Source: Nageia nagi
Lineage: Eukaryota; Pinophyta
Direction: 5' to 3'
Assembly: GCA_050084985.1 (NCBI GenBank)
Contig: JBITNC010000001.1
Coordinates: 172,794,001-172,858,000 of the forward strand
DNA length: 64,000 bases
Shown here: piece after piece, positions 39,101 to 50,987 of the stretch
How the letters are laid out: each line of letters begins with the position of its first letter
Numbering within the stretch: position 1 is the stretch's first letter
The notes under the pieces: model-generated
What the model was told of the DNA's origin: nothing
Databases searched by the model: none
What the model saw: the letters and a program-made list of their open reading frames with translations, nothing else
Translations under genes and position numbers: made by a program

Positions 39101-39125
39101 AAATTAAATAAAGGTCACATCTTGC

Positions 39126-39274
39126 CTGCGCCATTTTCCACAAATCACGTCACTTGTCTTTTGGCCCTCTGAGCATGCTCCACCTATAACAATAACATTC
39201 CGACACTGAAGCCAATTTTGCATCGAGCCTGGAAGAAGAGTCCGAGCTGGTTTCCAACCTTTGTTCCATACCTC
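39126..39274 (-). CDS. PHD-finger protein gene, exon 3 with GC splice donor
   Basis: On the minus strand 'tatacttcag' is followed by a phase-0 exon reading EVWNKGWKPARTLLPGSM, then QNWLQCRNVIVIGGACSEG, then QKTSDVICGKWRR. The NWLQC and CGKWRR words match the conserved C-terminal module of this plant PHD-finger family. The exon must end at CGCAG, before GCAAGA, because AG plus the A that opens exon 4 gives the conserved second arginine of WRR and keeps the APL that follows in frame. That makes this a GC-AG intron. The alternative is read-through to a stop ten codons later (QDVTFI), which would lose the conserved rest of the module. Confidence 0.88.
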
Positions 39275-39448
39275 CTGAAGTATAAATTACTAGATTTAGC
39301 TATAGAAATATATTTGAGGTCCTCTAAATTGCAATTAAAATAAACTACCAAGCACTGCAAAAAATAATACTTTTTATTCTTGTGTCCCAATAATATCCCA
39401 TAAAACCTCATAACATTTCTCTTGTCCTTACAAGCAATAACCACTCAC

Positions 39449-39515
39449 ATTTAGCAAGTTCCGTTCTGGAAATTCGTTTTCAAGGGTTTCTCCCATAAAT
39501 AACATCTCTGCATCA
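39449..39515 (-). CDS. PHD-finger protein gene, exon 2
   Basis: The minus strand has a pyrimidine-rich tract (tttctttttctttaattc) and acceptor 'atgttag', then T, completing an aspartate codon (GA|T) from exon 1. Then 22 codons follow, DAEMLFMGETLENEFPERNL and LN, before the donor AAT|GTGAGT. The acidic stretch with MGETLE corresponds in place to the IGEPLE-type segment between the PHD finger and the NWLQC block of homologues. It enters in phase 2 and leaves in phase 0, as exons 1 and 3 require. The intron to exon 3 is only 174 bp. Confidence 0.8.
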
Positions 39516-40204
39516 CTAACATTCATAAAATGAATTAAAGAAAAAGAAATTTTCTGATATGTATAAACAATTAAGCATCAAAAAGGTGAAAAGAACTTAT
39601 AGCTAAGCATAACGCAAATGCATGTCTCTTCAAGTTACTATCCAAAATCAGTATAACAAGAACTCATAATCATCAAATGCACATAAAATGCCTAAAACTA
39701 TATTTCATGATAGCATTCTCAATAAAGACAAATAGCAGTACAATTGAATGTGAACCAAGCAACAGCTGAAGTTTTTAGAAGCCGGTAATTGTATGACAAC
39801 AAACTATATTATTGGACATACCAAGATACTCTTATACTATGGAAGAAATTTATCCCTACAAAAATCTTTCTAAGTATTATCATAATATTCATTAGCAAAA
39901 CTAATTTGAATATCAGGGCCTTCTGGTCCTACTGAACACTTTGCAGTATAGCATTTAGATGTAAATCCAAGAACCACACTTTCATCAAAAGCAACCAGAG
40001 CGCTCAATTCTGCCTACAATGCAACAGAAAAAATGAAGGGATGAAAACTAAAATAAATCTAATAAAAATCTTGCACCATCAGCTGCACTAATAATGTGTG
40101 TACTCTAATTAACAGTGAACAAATTACTACAAGGAAAAAGCCCCTTTATTTCTGTCTACACAGGTGATCAACAATGGTACAGAAGAATGGGACTCAAAAC
40201 ATAC

Positions 40205-41000
40205 TGTAGACACTTCAATTTGTATTTCAGCTATTTAAAATGATTTTATTTAAGTATTTTATATCATTCATGTAAATGTCAATTTGGACACACTTTAAAT
40301 AAATCAAGGTGAATTTAAGTAAATTTCTCTATTACCTTCTAAGCACATTGTTCTAAGTGGGTCCACCTATAATAACTCATAATCCATTTTGTGAATCCTT
40401 TATAAAGCACTTCCAAGTGCTCACTTTAGAGGACAGAGTGACAAGATTAGAAATTATCATTATTAAGAATCAAACAAGAAAAGTGAAATATCATTGCAGC
40501 TGAATTGCAGAAGCATTTGAGAACTTCAGACATGCCTCATGAAAGCAACACAACTTGAAACATGAATATATTCCAGCACAACCAGTATTCTGGCACCCAA
40601 GCACAAAAACGCCCAACATTCTGGCACCACAGACCCAAACCATGGACACTCTAATCCTAAGCCTCAATAACCTCGCAGAATTATCATCTCAGAAGTATGT
40701 TCAGGATTAGCATCTTCATAATTATCTCCAGAGTTATCTAGATCTATCATTTGGCTACAGCTAGGGTTTGCCATCTAAGATCACAAGCTGTCTATCAGCA
40801 AGCTTCCAATCTTGCTCCACCCCTCTAGATAAGTTTTCTTTTTATCTCACCTTGTAAATTGCAAATTTGCATGATCTTAATTACTAGATCCTATACTACA
40901 TGTTAGCTATTAATCTATTTTTCATTCTGTAGACATAACAAATGTCATGTTTTAATACATTGTTCATTAATTTTGTGTCTAAATTTACTTTTCCACAACA
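40205..41000 (-). mobile_element. possible solo LTR, minus orientation
   Basis: On the minus strand the segment starts TGTTGTGGAAAAGTAAATTT and ends GAAGTGTCTACA. The last 60 bp or so match the sequences just outside both arms of the PMD inverted repeat (near 51830-51890, and 61787-61850 inverted), which suggests one LTR family. Flanking 5-mers do not match, so a complete solo LTR is not proven. Confidence 0.35.
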
Positions 41001-41497
41001 GGTCCGTACCTTGATAACCATTAAGAGAGAACATTTCTAAGCTTCTTGTCATAGAAATGGCCACTGTTTCTCACTAAAAACAAGAAATAGAGAAAATTTG
41101 GTTTATTGGTCACTTATTATTTGCATTGAACACTGAACCTACAAAAAGAAAAGCATGCAACCCATTGCACTAGCATTTGCAAAACAAAACTTCAGAGGAT
41201 TTTTGGATAGTTTAAAAGGCAAACACTGGAAGAAACACAGACAGAGAAGCAGCTCAAAAAAACATCCTAAAAACATAAGCCCAGCAGAAAACCAAATGCT
41301 AGTAGCTCCACTAACCAGATAACTCAGAGCACCTATTTTCAACATGGGGAAAGACACGGAGTCAGGCCCAAATGGTATAAACAATGCCTTCTTCCAAGCC
41401 TTCTAGGATATCAGAGAAAGATGTACGACAAATTTTGGAGGAAGCCAACACCAAGACAGATATCTTGAAATCCCCAAATACCAAAAGTTCTTGTTAT

Positions 41498-42256
41498 CAG
41501 TGAACAAAAAAGCATGAGAAACCGGCAGGAAACCGCGAGTTTGAAATCTGCCAAGTACGAGGGGGGTGAAACTCGGGACTGCCGAGTAATGGCGGGTAAC
41601 TGGCGGGTAACCGGGCGGGAAACTTGTGGTTAACCGGCGGGTAACCAGCTACCGTTGAAACAGAGCCGGATTTTGCCTTTTTTAAGACAGTCAGCCCCCT
41701 CTAATATGCCTATATCATTCCAGTTTGTTCTTTTTCTCCATTTTGCTCATTGTTTTTGCTCTCGAGGTCAGTTTTTGAAGATTCAAAGGTTCAACATCAA
41801 TCTGAAGAGTTTCACTGTGTATTTTTAGCAGTTCACCGCAGATTTCTCAAGAGCTTGTGATCCGGTTGTGTGCTTTTTAATTCTCACCATGCACTGATTG
41901 CAGCACTAGTAGTTTATTACTTTAAATTTAGAGCTAGAGTCTAGAGTCAGTTTTTATTCCAGCACTAGTAGTCTTTAGACTTTACTATTTAGAAATTTAG
42001 AATTAGAACCACTTTACTTTTGAGTTATGAGTTATGACTATATACATTGTTGTATTCACTATTTTTGATGATCATTAATGGTCACAAACAATCAATGATC
42101 ATTTCAGCTCTCTAATTCTGTATCTAAATATGTTTTTGCATTTTGCTTCATAAAATGTTCGTGTTTTTTTTGCCGAGTTTGGTACCAAGTTTTTGCTGAG
42201 TACTCTCCAAATTTTTCCTGGCCGAGTAATTCCCGAGTCTGAGTTTTCCAACCTTG
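41498..42256. mobile_element. hAT-type MITE with 8-bp target duplication
   Basis: A perfect 8-bp direct repeat CTTGTTAT flanks the element at 41490-41497 and 42257-42264. The ends, CAGTG at the left and CAAGG on the minus strand at the right, fit the hAT terminal rule YARNG. Both subterminal regions are dense in short repeats (ACTCGG, CCGAGT, GGCGGGTAAC). The interior is non-coding. Removing the element and one duplication joins the two halves of the LINE, which supports the borders. Confidence 0.88.
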
Positions 42257-43116
42257 CTTGTTATTACCCCCCCAAATAGTTTAGAACTTTTGGGAGTCTG
42301 CCAAGAAGTAGCTAAGTTTTTTCGAAAATAGATATATTTTCTTTCTCACGGACTGTTAAAGATGCCAAGTCCAAGTATTGACCTTGATCAGCATTGGCTA
42401 AATCCAAGTTTCACAAATATACTCCCAAAGGTTAAAGATGCCCAATACTTTGATTTGTTCAACTTCAAACCGATTTCCCAATTTAACACAACGCACAAAA
42501 TCATTTCAAAAGTATTAGCAAAATTGACTCATAGAAATACTTTCATCAATCATCTCCAATGAACAAGGACGCTTTTTAGCAAGAAAAAAAATTAAATGTG
42601 ATTATAACATTTAAACATTACTTAAGACTCTCTGCTCAACACCGGGGGTAAACAAAGGCAATGATTGTCAAATTGGACATGGAAAAAGATGAGGTAAAAT
42701 AGGTCTTTCTTATGAAAGTGCTCAAAAACTTTGGGTTTGAAAAGAATAGTGTGAATGGGCATGCAGCTGCATTTCTACCTTAACCGTTTCTGCACTGATT
42801 AATGCAAGGGCTACAGGCCTCTCAAGGAAGACCAATATTCGACAAGAGGACCCTTTGTCACCATCTCTCTTTAAACTCAAGGTGGAAGCACTAGGCAGTT
42901 CCTTCTAGGAAAACTCAAACAGGAGAAGAGAATCAATGAACTACAGGTTCAATCAACACATGATGTAACACAGTCAATTCATGGATGATACAATAATGTT
43001 TAGTTAAGCAACAAATATGAAAAATGCCTTTGACCTCTATGAAGATGCAGCACGTCAAATAGACAACAAGCAAAATTCCAAAAAGTACTTCTGAATCTGC
43101 CCCAGTAGAGAAAAGA

Positions 43117-43198
43117 ACATGATTAGTAACCTAGTTGGGATTCCTCGTAGATGAACAACATGATTAGTAACCTAGTTGGGATTCCTCATAGATGAACT
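43117..43198. repeat. 41-bp tandem duplication in the LINE remnant
   Basis: 'acatgattagtaacctagtt' and what follows recurs at offset 41 bp with one clear substitution. Confidence 0.9.
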
Positions 43199-43789
43199 TC
43201 TGTACAAGTTCCAACTATCTAGGCACGCCCTTGTTTACAAAGGGAAATGAAAATGCACTTTGACAAGCACTCATTGTCAAAATGAAAAAGAAATCAGAAG
43301 GGTGGACAGGTAAATGGTTGTTTCATGCAGCCAAATATCAACTATTGAAAGCCAGTCTACAAACCCAACCACTATACTGAAGTCCTTGCTAAACATTCCT
43401 GGAAAAACCAAGGTGACTATCCAAAACCTTCAATGTTATTTTCTCTGGTAGGGCACAGAAAAGAAATCAAGAATCCCTCTACTGCTTTGGGATAAGGTAT
43501 GTGGAATCCGCCAATTCACAGCAATGAATAAGGCCCCTAAAGCTGAAGTTCTGTGAAGCATATACAAAAATAAAATAATAAATGGTGTAGAATCCTCCAC
43601 GCAAAATACATTAATGTTGACATAGATGCTCTTTAGATAAAATTAACATGTAGAAGGATATGACATGAAATTTCCCACATTCATGCAAAAATTTGATAGT
43701 ACACTCAAAAAGCAAGTAAGCAACTTAGACATTACCAAATTTAAACCAACTTAAAAATATGATAGGATGGATCATATTCTTCCCACATT

Positions 43790-45650
43790 CTTTTTTAAAC
43801 ATTACTAACTTTTAGTATTTTTCTGACCTTTGATTCAATGTGGCAAGGTCTCTATATTGGGAGTTTGCGGCATATGATTTAAGCCACCAACTTATAGCGA
43901 TCTTAGGGACCCTCTCTTTCACGAACTTGTGGATGATATCCTTGCTAGATGAGGAGCGCAAAGAGTGGAGAAAGAGGGTTGCACTACATTGTCCAATGGG
44001 TGGAATGATGAGAGGAATAAAAACACTAAGTAATTTTTTGGTTGCTTCTTTTGGAGGAATTGTATTCCTTTAAGTCGATGGAGGCATTGGCAAAAATTAA
44101 AAGTGTCAATCCGTTTACACTGTTGTTGGGGGAGATTGTCTTAGAGGTGGGAGAAAAGAATGTTGTCCAAGTCATCATGGTGAATGCAACAACATATGTA
44201 GTAGCAAAAAATATGTTAGATTAAAGATTTCCCACCATTTTTCAGACACCATTTGCAACCCATTGTCTTGATTTGCTACTTGAAAACATTGGCAAATTAT
44301 CATGGGTGTCGGAGGTTGTGTAGGAGGCCAAAACTATCACAAAATTTATCTACAACCATACGTGGGTCCTCCAGCTGATGAGGCAGTTTAATGGGAGTGA
44401 GCTAGTGTGGGTTGGAGTGACATGCTTCATTACAAACTTTGTGAAATTGCAAAGCCTCTTTGATTCAAAGAAGGCATTGACGAGGATGGGAGCGGAATAC
44501 TAATATTAATAGATATTGATTCTCTAGTGAGTTGCAAAAGATGTATGACTATGTTTTTGACGAGCCTTTTGGATAGCCATAGATGAGGACATCAAGATAC
44601 AAGACAATTTTTTATTTTATTTATTTAATTTTTTTTTACTTTCAAAATTTTGAATTTTTCCTTTTTTGTCAAGTATCAAAAGCCTTTGTCTTGTTGATTG
44701 AGAAAAATCACCAATGGGATATGTATACGAGGCTATGGATAGGGCAAAAGCGGCAACCGCATCATTTTATAATTATTCCCAACACAAATACTATCCTATT
44801 AGGGAAAATATTGACCGACGATGGACATCTCAGCTCCATAGCCCTCTTCATGTAGCGGGGTACTACCTCAACCCCAATTTTTTTATGTTGATTTCTTTGA
44901 TCCTAATTATGATGTGATGGCAGGCCTTCAATATGCTTTGACTACATGGTGCCTAATGAGGAAATTAGTAAGATACAGAATCAGCTACAAGCTTATAAGA
45001 GATGTGACAACATCCTTTTCAAATCCTCATAGAGCATTCAAGCAAGGTCAACTTTGAGACTGTGACCTTGATTGAACTATTATTTATTTTGTCTTTGATT
45101 TTGTTTTAAAAAATAATCTAAATTTATAATTTTAGATGTGAAGTATTAATTTTCCTTTTTCTTGGCTTTTTCTAAATTTATGGTGGGAGTACCTTGATGC
45201 ATGTACACCCAACCTACAATGCTTCGCCATAAAAGTTTTATGCCAACCATGCAGCTTTCCAGGTTGTGAACACAATTTGAGTATTTTTTAGCACATACAC
45301 TCCAAGAAGTGGAACAAAACTCACACAATAGAAGTTGAATGATCTTGTTTTTGTTCATTACAACCTTTGCCTCCCCATAAACAAATTGTGGGATCAAATC
45401 ACAAGGCCATTGACCTAGATGAGATTGATCCATCACCTAAATGGATCATAGAGCACAAGCACAAGCAACAGCAAGATCCTTCCCCATGGATGATTTTGAA
45501 AACATGGTGAAATAGTTAGCAGCCAGGACATAGGAAGAAAAACATGCACACAAGGCATGGACATCCACATATCCATAGGGAGATTAGAGCTTATTCTAGG
45601 GAAAAAGGCAAAGGAATTGCAAAATATTTAGGCATTGTATTTGTCATGAG
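43790..45650 (+). pseudogene. second hAT-family transposase pseudogene
   Basis: This is a paralogue of the hAT remnant at 10.3-13.4 kb, lacking the N-terminal BED finger. In order it shows EERKEWRKRVALHC, a degraded GGMMRGIKTLSNFLVASFG, GEKNVVQVIMVNATTYVVAK (about 44150-44210), FATHCLDLLLENIGKLSW, ITKFIYNHTWVLQLMRQFNG, GYVYEAMDRAKAATASF with a WTSQLHSPLHVAGYYLNP block (about 44715-44880), and a C-terminal dimerisation region with YLDACTPNLQCFAIKVLCQP and a GCEHNLSIF-like word (about 45180-45290). Stops and frameshifts break it throughout. The similar start points of the visible homology ('tttctgacctttgattcaatgtggcaagg') show that both copies derive from the same family. Confidence 0.85.
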
Positions 45651-45764
45651 TTATGATACATTTTATAATTTATATTTTATATATTTTTTCTATTATAAGC
45701 AATACAAGAATATGCCCCTTCCTATTCATGATATTCTTATGAGTTATAAGCTTGTATCATTTAC

Positions 45765-46963
45765 TGTAATAGACAAACCAAAATTAATATAGAAAATTAC
45801 AAATAACTTCAAACCCTAGTTCAGAAAAATAGACACAAATATGTAGAAGCCTGATTTTAATTCCAACAATGATGCAATACAGTTCTGATCTACCCAGATG
45901 GGTAAGTGAAACTGAAACAGAAGATTTTACCAATGAACAACATATCTGGCCCCTAGGGCAGGATCTGACACAAAATAAACACGAAAAAAAACAGCCTTGA
46001 TGACCTCTTCTCTCAGATCTGATTGCTGCAATTCTTTCCCAGAGTTTGACAATAAAGAACAAATACAAACCCTGAGTACCTTTGTCCTCAAATGGTTAGT
46101 TAGCTCTCTCAAGTCTCCAATGTTGAATCCAATGGCAACCCCAATCACAGTTGCTAATCACAGCAAGAGTGCCAATATCAATTCTCGAAATAATATCCAC
46201 AAGCATCCTTACAAATGAGATGTCTCATCCTTATATAGGCTTCCCTTCTCAATGGCTAATTAAATCTTGTCCCTTAGATCCAATATGAAATCATGAATGG
46301 TGTGGATCTCACCTTGGAAACAATGAATTTCGCGTATAATTCATTTAGTGCCAAAAATAGTCTCTAACAAGCCCACATCTTGCTAGAACAACCCCTGACA
46401 CCTATCGCTAAGTTGTATACATGCATTGGGACCCTTCACTAGGCTAGATCTAGTCATACACAGCTGACTTCATAGATAGAAGTGCCTCTTTATGTCTTGA
46501 AATGGATAACCTTATCCTCACTTTAGTATTGGAACTTGTGATTTTCGTTTTTACACTTGCCAAGGTAATAAATACACTTGGAACTTGTGATTTTCGTTTT
46601 CACACTTGCCAAGGTAATAAATACACTTGGTCTTTATGTTTAACACATGACTAAACACAAAACTAAGCATATCAAACAATATTTACATCATACCTAGCAT
46701 AAATATGCCAAAATCATAATAAACTCCTCTCAAAAATACAAAAACGTCTACAAGACTAAAAGCATTTAATAATGCCTTATTCTAACCACAAACTTCTCCT
46801 AATACCACAATTAACTCTGCTAACCCATATACTAACATTAAAACTTGTCAAAAAATACTAATACTCCTCTCAAGGGTGGACATTCCTCTCTTAGAAACTC
46901 ACAATAAGTCCAAACATGGAAGACACATTATTTACAAAACTGGAAAATATTTGGGACATCACA
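45765..46963. mobile_element. solo LTR (1199 bp) in intron 1
   Basis: The element starts TGTAATAGACAAACC and ends GGGACATCACA. A perfect 5-bp target duplication TTTAC lies at 45760-45764 and 46964-46968. A TATA-like 'ccttatataggc' lies near 46230-46241. No internal domain is present. A 49-bp tandem duplication (46531-46628) is internal to it. Its end words resemble those of the solo LTR at 11306-12602, suggesting related families. Confidence 0.85.
46531..46628. repeat. 49-bp tandem duplication
   Basis: 'ggaacttgtgattttcgttt' to 'aaatacactt' is repeated at offset 49 with one or two changes. Confidence 0.9.
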
Positions 46964-47089
46964 TTTACACTATTAATTTTTTATTTGTATAGCGTTAATT
47001 GATTGTGATTTGCATGATAAAAACTTTTTTTTTAATAAAAAAATGCATTTTCTTTGAGGTTTTTTTTGACGAATCCCAAGTTCAGGGCC

Positions 47090-47144
47090 CAAGTTGGCCT
47101 TTTTGTGTCCAAGCTGAGTTCAAGTTTCTCATCTATGATTGATA
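47090..47144. repeat. hAT-like subterminal segment
   Basis: On the minus strand the segment reads CATAGATGAGAAACTTGAAC, close to the start of the region at 9336. It may be the right end of the hAT element whose transposase lies at 43.8-45.65 kb, with the solo LTR nested in its 3' part. This is inference; no target duplication was found. Confidence 0.3.
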
Positions 47145-49593
47145 GTATTAAGGTCGATTCTCAAGCATAAAAGTTAGTGAATGATAAATCTATAAATAGG
47201 TGATATTGTGAATGCAGTATACTGATTTCTTATCTGAGATTTTTATTTTTGCATTTGTTACTGCTAGTCTTCTGCTGTTAATTTATGCGAATTATTATGC
47301 TAGATTTCTTTATGTGATAAGCGTTTCCTTGTACACTTTTAAATGCAATGATGCAAAAAATTGAATCAGCACTACCCTCTTTCCAAAATCTCATTCTCTT
47401 GCATGCATATAGAACAGCAAATGCAACAGTCCTCACAAATGCAGAATAATGAAGCCTCATCTCAGTATAAGCAAATAATGAGAACACGAAGTAAAAGCTC
47501 TAGTAGATAATGATAAGAGAACTCACATATTAGCCAGCCACAATCTACTAATACAAACTTAGAACAAAATGATATCCATGTACACAATGAAGACTGGCTT
47601 TCTGATCTCTTCTCAAGGAGTGAAAACTTGTAAATATCTTAAAATGATCCATAGAAAGATGAATATGTACAGCACATGGCAAAAGAGCACACACATCTCC
47701 TTCCAAAAACAAATTTCAGGACAGGTTGCAATGGGACCCGCAAGACTTGGAGACTACACTCACACAAAGCAATGGAGACTTAGATAACGGAAAGACTCAT
47801 AATCAGAGAAAAAACAGAACCAAAGAGACAGCAAAATCGATTAGGTGTCATAGAAGAGTAATAGATAAAAGGTGATCTCAAACAAAAAGAAGACATAACA
47901 TTTGTGCATCCCACCATTTGAATCAACAGCACAGATCAATTTGCCTCGATAAACAGAAAACAAGGTGGAATTAGGAACAAACATGCAGGTACTATGTTAC
48001 TATAATACAAAGATCTCCCATAACTCAAATACTTGAAAAGAAAGCTTAATTAAGATTTGCCGCAAACAGCTTTCCCTTAAGGCAAGGCTAATTGAGAATG
48101 CCTTCGGTAAGCAAAACCAAGACAAACAACAGCCCACATACCAAATGCATAAAATGCCACAAAGCTTGCATGGAAAAGGCTAAACTTAATCAAGACAAAG
48201 CAATGAATAAAAAGATTAAGAAAGGTTAAAGTATATCAACATTAAAAGACAAAATTAAATATGGCATGAGGATGAAATTAAGAAAACGTTAAGCCTTGGA
48301 GAGCCACATGCCTGTAATTGGAAATCAGATCTCTCTTGCACAAACAAATTGTCACAGAATTCAAGAGTGGCCACTTCTCCCTCGATGGGATCTAAACAAA
48401 ACCTCTCTAAAGATTGATAAAGAAACAGACAACAATCCTCAACGCCATAGAGCACAATATCGAATCAGTAAACCCTCACTTGGCAGTACTTCACCACCAT
48501 GGCGAAAATGTTCAAGTGGAAGAAGCCAATGTCTAGATGCATGCAATGACTATCAGCCAAACCAAACATGTAATACATGCTGCTTATTAGCCTACAAAGT
48601 AAGCAAGTTGTCAACAAGAAGGTCAAAGGCGCCAAGGAGGAGCTTATGGAAACAAAAAACATTGAGAAAATAATCATTGACTATTTCGAAAAAAGAAAGA
48701 AAAGAAGTGACTACTGTCACCTCCACACCACTAATGGGCTACAGAGGAAAATGAAGCAAAAACTTGGAAGGATTGAAGATGTGAAGCAGGACTGAAGATG
48801 TGATACAAATCCCAACTGCCACCGATTGCCATGCACAACATATGAGATGGCACAATGTGGCTGCAGCATAGCAATGAATTCGGTTAAGCAATGGTAGATA
48901 GAAAACTTAGGGGTTCATTTTAAGTTGACACAGCAGAACTGGAAATTCTAAACATGAAACAAAACTTGAAAGAGAAGGAACAAAAGATTACTGTTCTTTG
49001 ACCACATTCATAAAGTAAAAGAAACTTTACTAAGAAGGTTTGGATGACTTTTCTAAGAAGGTATGGCATCCAAAATTGGGCAAATTCTTCCAAGAGAAGC
49101 ATGAATTCTACATTTAACCATAATGTAGTCTTTTTTTTTACTACATATACACTAGGATACTACACACTTACCCAAGGCTCAAAGACCATTCCTTTAGTAG
49201 AAATGTGATCAACATTCAAGATCACTAACCTTTGCTCTTGCAGAGGTTTCATTCTTCCAGGACAGAGAAATAACAGCCCTTGTTACGCCTAGTGCCAAGA
49301 TTTTAGGTGTTAAGAAGGATGCTGAACCTTAGCAAGCCAGTACAAAAGCTATGATTCTAGAAGTGTGTGCTACTATGTTAGAGGACCCCTCAAATTAGTT
49401 AGCCTAAAGTAGCTTTTCTTGGAAATGTTCAAGTAATATGTGCTTCATAGGTTCCCAAAAACAGAAAAAGTTAAAAAAGGATAAATGCCCATAAATTTTG
49501 TAAACTGATAATATAAAACATCGTGAGATATATGTTAGTAGTTCTTAATGAAGCTAAAGAACTAGATGCTGGCATCTGCTACCATGAACTTAC
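47145..49593. other. intron 1, part next to exon 1
   Basis: Non-coding sequence immediately downstream of exon 1 on the minus strand. Open frames such as 48296-48673 (plus strand) have no recognised motif. No transposon structure was recognised. Confidence 0.5.
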
Positions 49594-50987
49594 TCAGAAA
49601 TCTTGCCAGTCCAGTCTGGAACATCTGCCTGAAACGCATTGGCTATTCGAACTTGGGTTGTGTAAGGCTCGCTATCTTCCAGCATACGTGAAAAAAGTTC
49701 AGCTCTATCTGGAGCTGATTTGTTTACAATATTTTGGTGACATTTGCTTTCTATGAGGCGCTTATTTCCTGATTTCTTCCTTTTTCTCTTGCAAAATTGG
49801 CAATACCAATCATCTTCAACAGGCACTGATTTTACTTTAGGATTACAGCATGACATGTGGAATGCTTCATCACACATATCACAAATGAGAGTTCTTGTTG
49901 AATCTTCTAAAGAACCACATATTTTACACAATTGTGGAAAATTACCATCACCAACTACACCTGGATGTCCTGCAGCCGTGCACTCTCTTGAAGGCACAAA
50001 CCATCCAAGCAAACCAGATTCTTTCAGCACAGAAATGCACCATTCTTTTTCAGGATCAGTCTCTCGAGATAAATGGGTAACACCAACACATGAGTTGCAT
50101 TCGGGCACATCAGTTAAGTCATGTTTAACAGAAGCTGCAATTTGCCCCAAATTACAATCAGAGATATCATAAGATGAACTGCTCTGAACTTGTAAACTCG
50201 TAGAATCCTCCTCAATGACGGATCTGTTTTCTGAACTAGTCTCTTCAACATCAATAATATCCATGTCTGTCCTTCCTGTTTCTAATAGCAAATCTGAAGA
50301 TCCTCTTAGATATGATGAAATGCCTTCACTACCAGGTATCTCACAATCAACACCATTTTCTGCAGACAGATTGTATTTCTTCCCCTTTGAGAGCCCATTT
50401 GACTGACTGTTTAAGTCATTTGTTTCTGACTGCAAAAAGATCATTGAATATCCAATATAAGGGAAAGAAAAGGCACTTATATCATGACATTTAATATCAT
50501 CATAGCACTGAGAAAAATTAGCCAAATACTCTTTTCCATCATCTATCTGAGTTTCTTTTGGCAGAAGTGTAACCGAATTTCCCTGTAACTTTCTACGCTT
50601 ATATACATAGCTATGCTTCTGCAAAGAATTTCTAGATTTGTCCTCCGTAGGGGATGAATCCAAACACAATTCTCGACATGTTGGAACGTCAGAAATGGCA
50701 TTTTCATCCTGCTCATCTTCAATCACAATTGGATTTTTCTTTTCACCAATATGCTGTAAATTTAACCCATTTTCTAATCTTGCACGCAAATATGCTTCAC
50801 TACCTGTGTATGACTGGAGAAACTCCTTCCGTTGCAGTGTGGAATGGCCTGAAACAAAACTCAAAGCAGCTCTGATGGAACTAGGAAGGCAACCTTCTGA
50901 ACTCGTTTGATCTGGACCAACATTTCCTGAAGCAATCATGGAGCTTTCAGCAGATGAAACTGCCAAAGAGCTTGATACTCCTTCCAT
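49594..50987 (-). CDS. PHD-finger protein gene, exon 1 (start codon and PHD finger)
   Basis: This exon gives 464 codons plus two bases. The ATG at 50987 is preceded directly by an in-frame TGA, so the start is well defined. Residues 1-300 are low-complexity, Ser- and acid-rich, with basic clusters (YKRRKL at about 129-134). A conserved KEWCISVLKESGLLGWFVPS segment spans about 314-333. The C4HC3 PHD finger follows: C354, C357, C369, C372, H377, C380, C396, C399, with the usual aromatic W394 before the last pair. RKRKK at 401-405 is a likely nuclear signal. PHD fingers usually bind histone H3 tails, so a nuclear chromatin role is likely; which histone mark cannot be told. The frame stops at codon 466, but the stop overlaps a perfect donor (TCTGA|GTAAGT), and QADVPDWTG near the end is followed by more sequence in homologues, so splicing to exon 2 is preferred. 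Confidence 0.92.

Larger units (their letters stand above)
41100..43560 (+). pseudogene. second LINE remnant, reverse transcriptase part, split by a MITE
   Basis: Plus-strand fragments in order match plant L1-type LINE reverse transcriptase: GKDTESGPNGINNAFFQAF (about 41348-41404), NFKPISQFNTTHKIISKVL (about 42463-42519), KLDMEKDE and FLMKVLKNFGFEKN (about 42670-42750), MDDTIMF-like catalytic region (about 42980-43000), YLGTPLFTKGNENAL (about 43220-43260) and KKKSEGWTGKWLFHAAKYQL (about 43285-43345). Stops and frame changes make it dead. A 759-bp MITE at 41498-42256 interrupts it. It lies in intron 1 of the PHD gene, antisense to it. Confidence 0.82.
15104..50987 (-). other. gene span: PHD-finger protein with transposon-filled introns
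   Basis: This is the span of the one supported host gene. Its visible coding exons are 50987-49594, 39515-39449, 39274-39126, 29371-29281 and 15151-15104 (minus strand). Introns are 10078, 174, 9754 and 14129 bp. Codon phase is 2, 0, 2 and 0 at the four junctions, and every acceptor exon begins in the matching phase. The combined reading is 583 residues: PHD finger at about 354-399, then a conserved C-terminal module containing NWLQC, CGKWRR, DDWDCSC, WDPVHADCAVPQ and ELETEE. The last coding exon was not found. Exon linkage is inferred from protein conservation I know from plant PHD-finger proteins (the Arabidopsis At1g77250 type, from memory). Confidence 0.8.

Noticed and set aside
40205-41000. 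Complete solo LTR with matching target duplication
   Set aside because: Ends look like TG...CA but the flanking 5-mers (catac and ggtcc) differ, so only a low-confidence LTR-like call was kept.
48296-48673. 125-codon plus-strand frame in intron 1
   Set aside because: No recognised domain and no supporting splice or promoter structure.
49590-49593. Stop codon ending the 465-codon PHD frame as the true end of the protein
   Set aside because: The TAA lies inside a perfect donor GTAAGT, and conserved downstream exons in matching phase were found.
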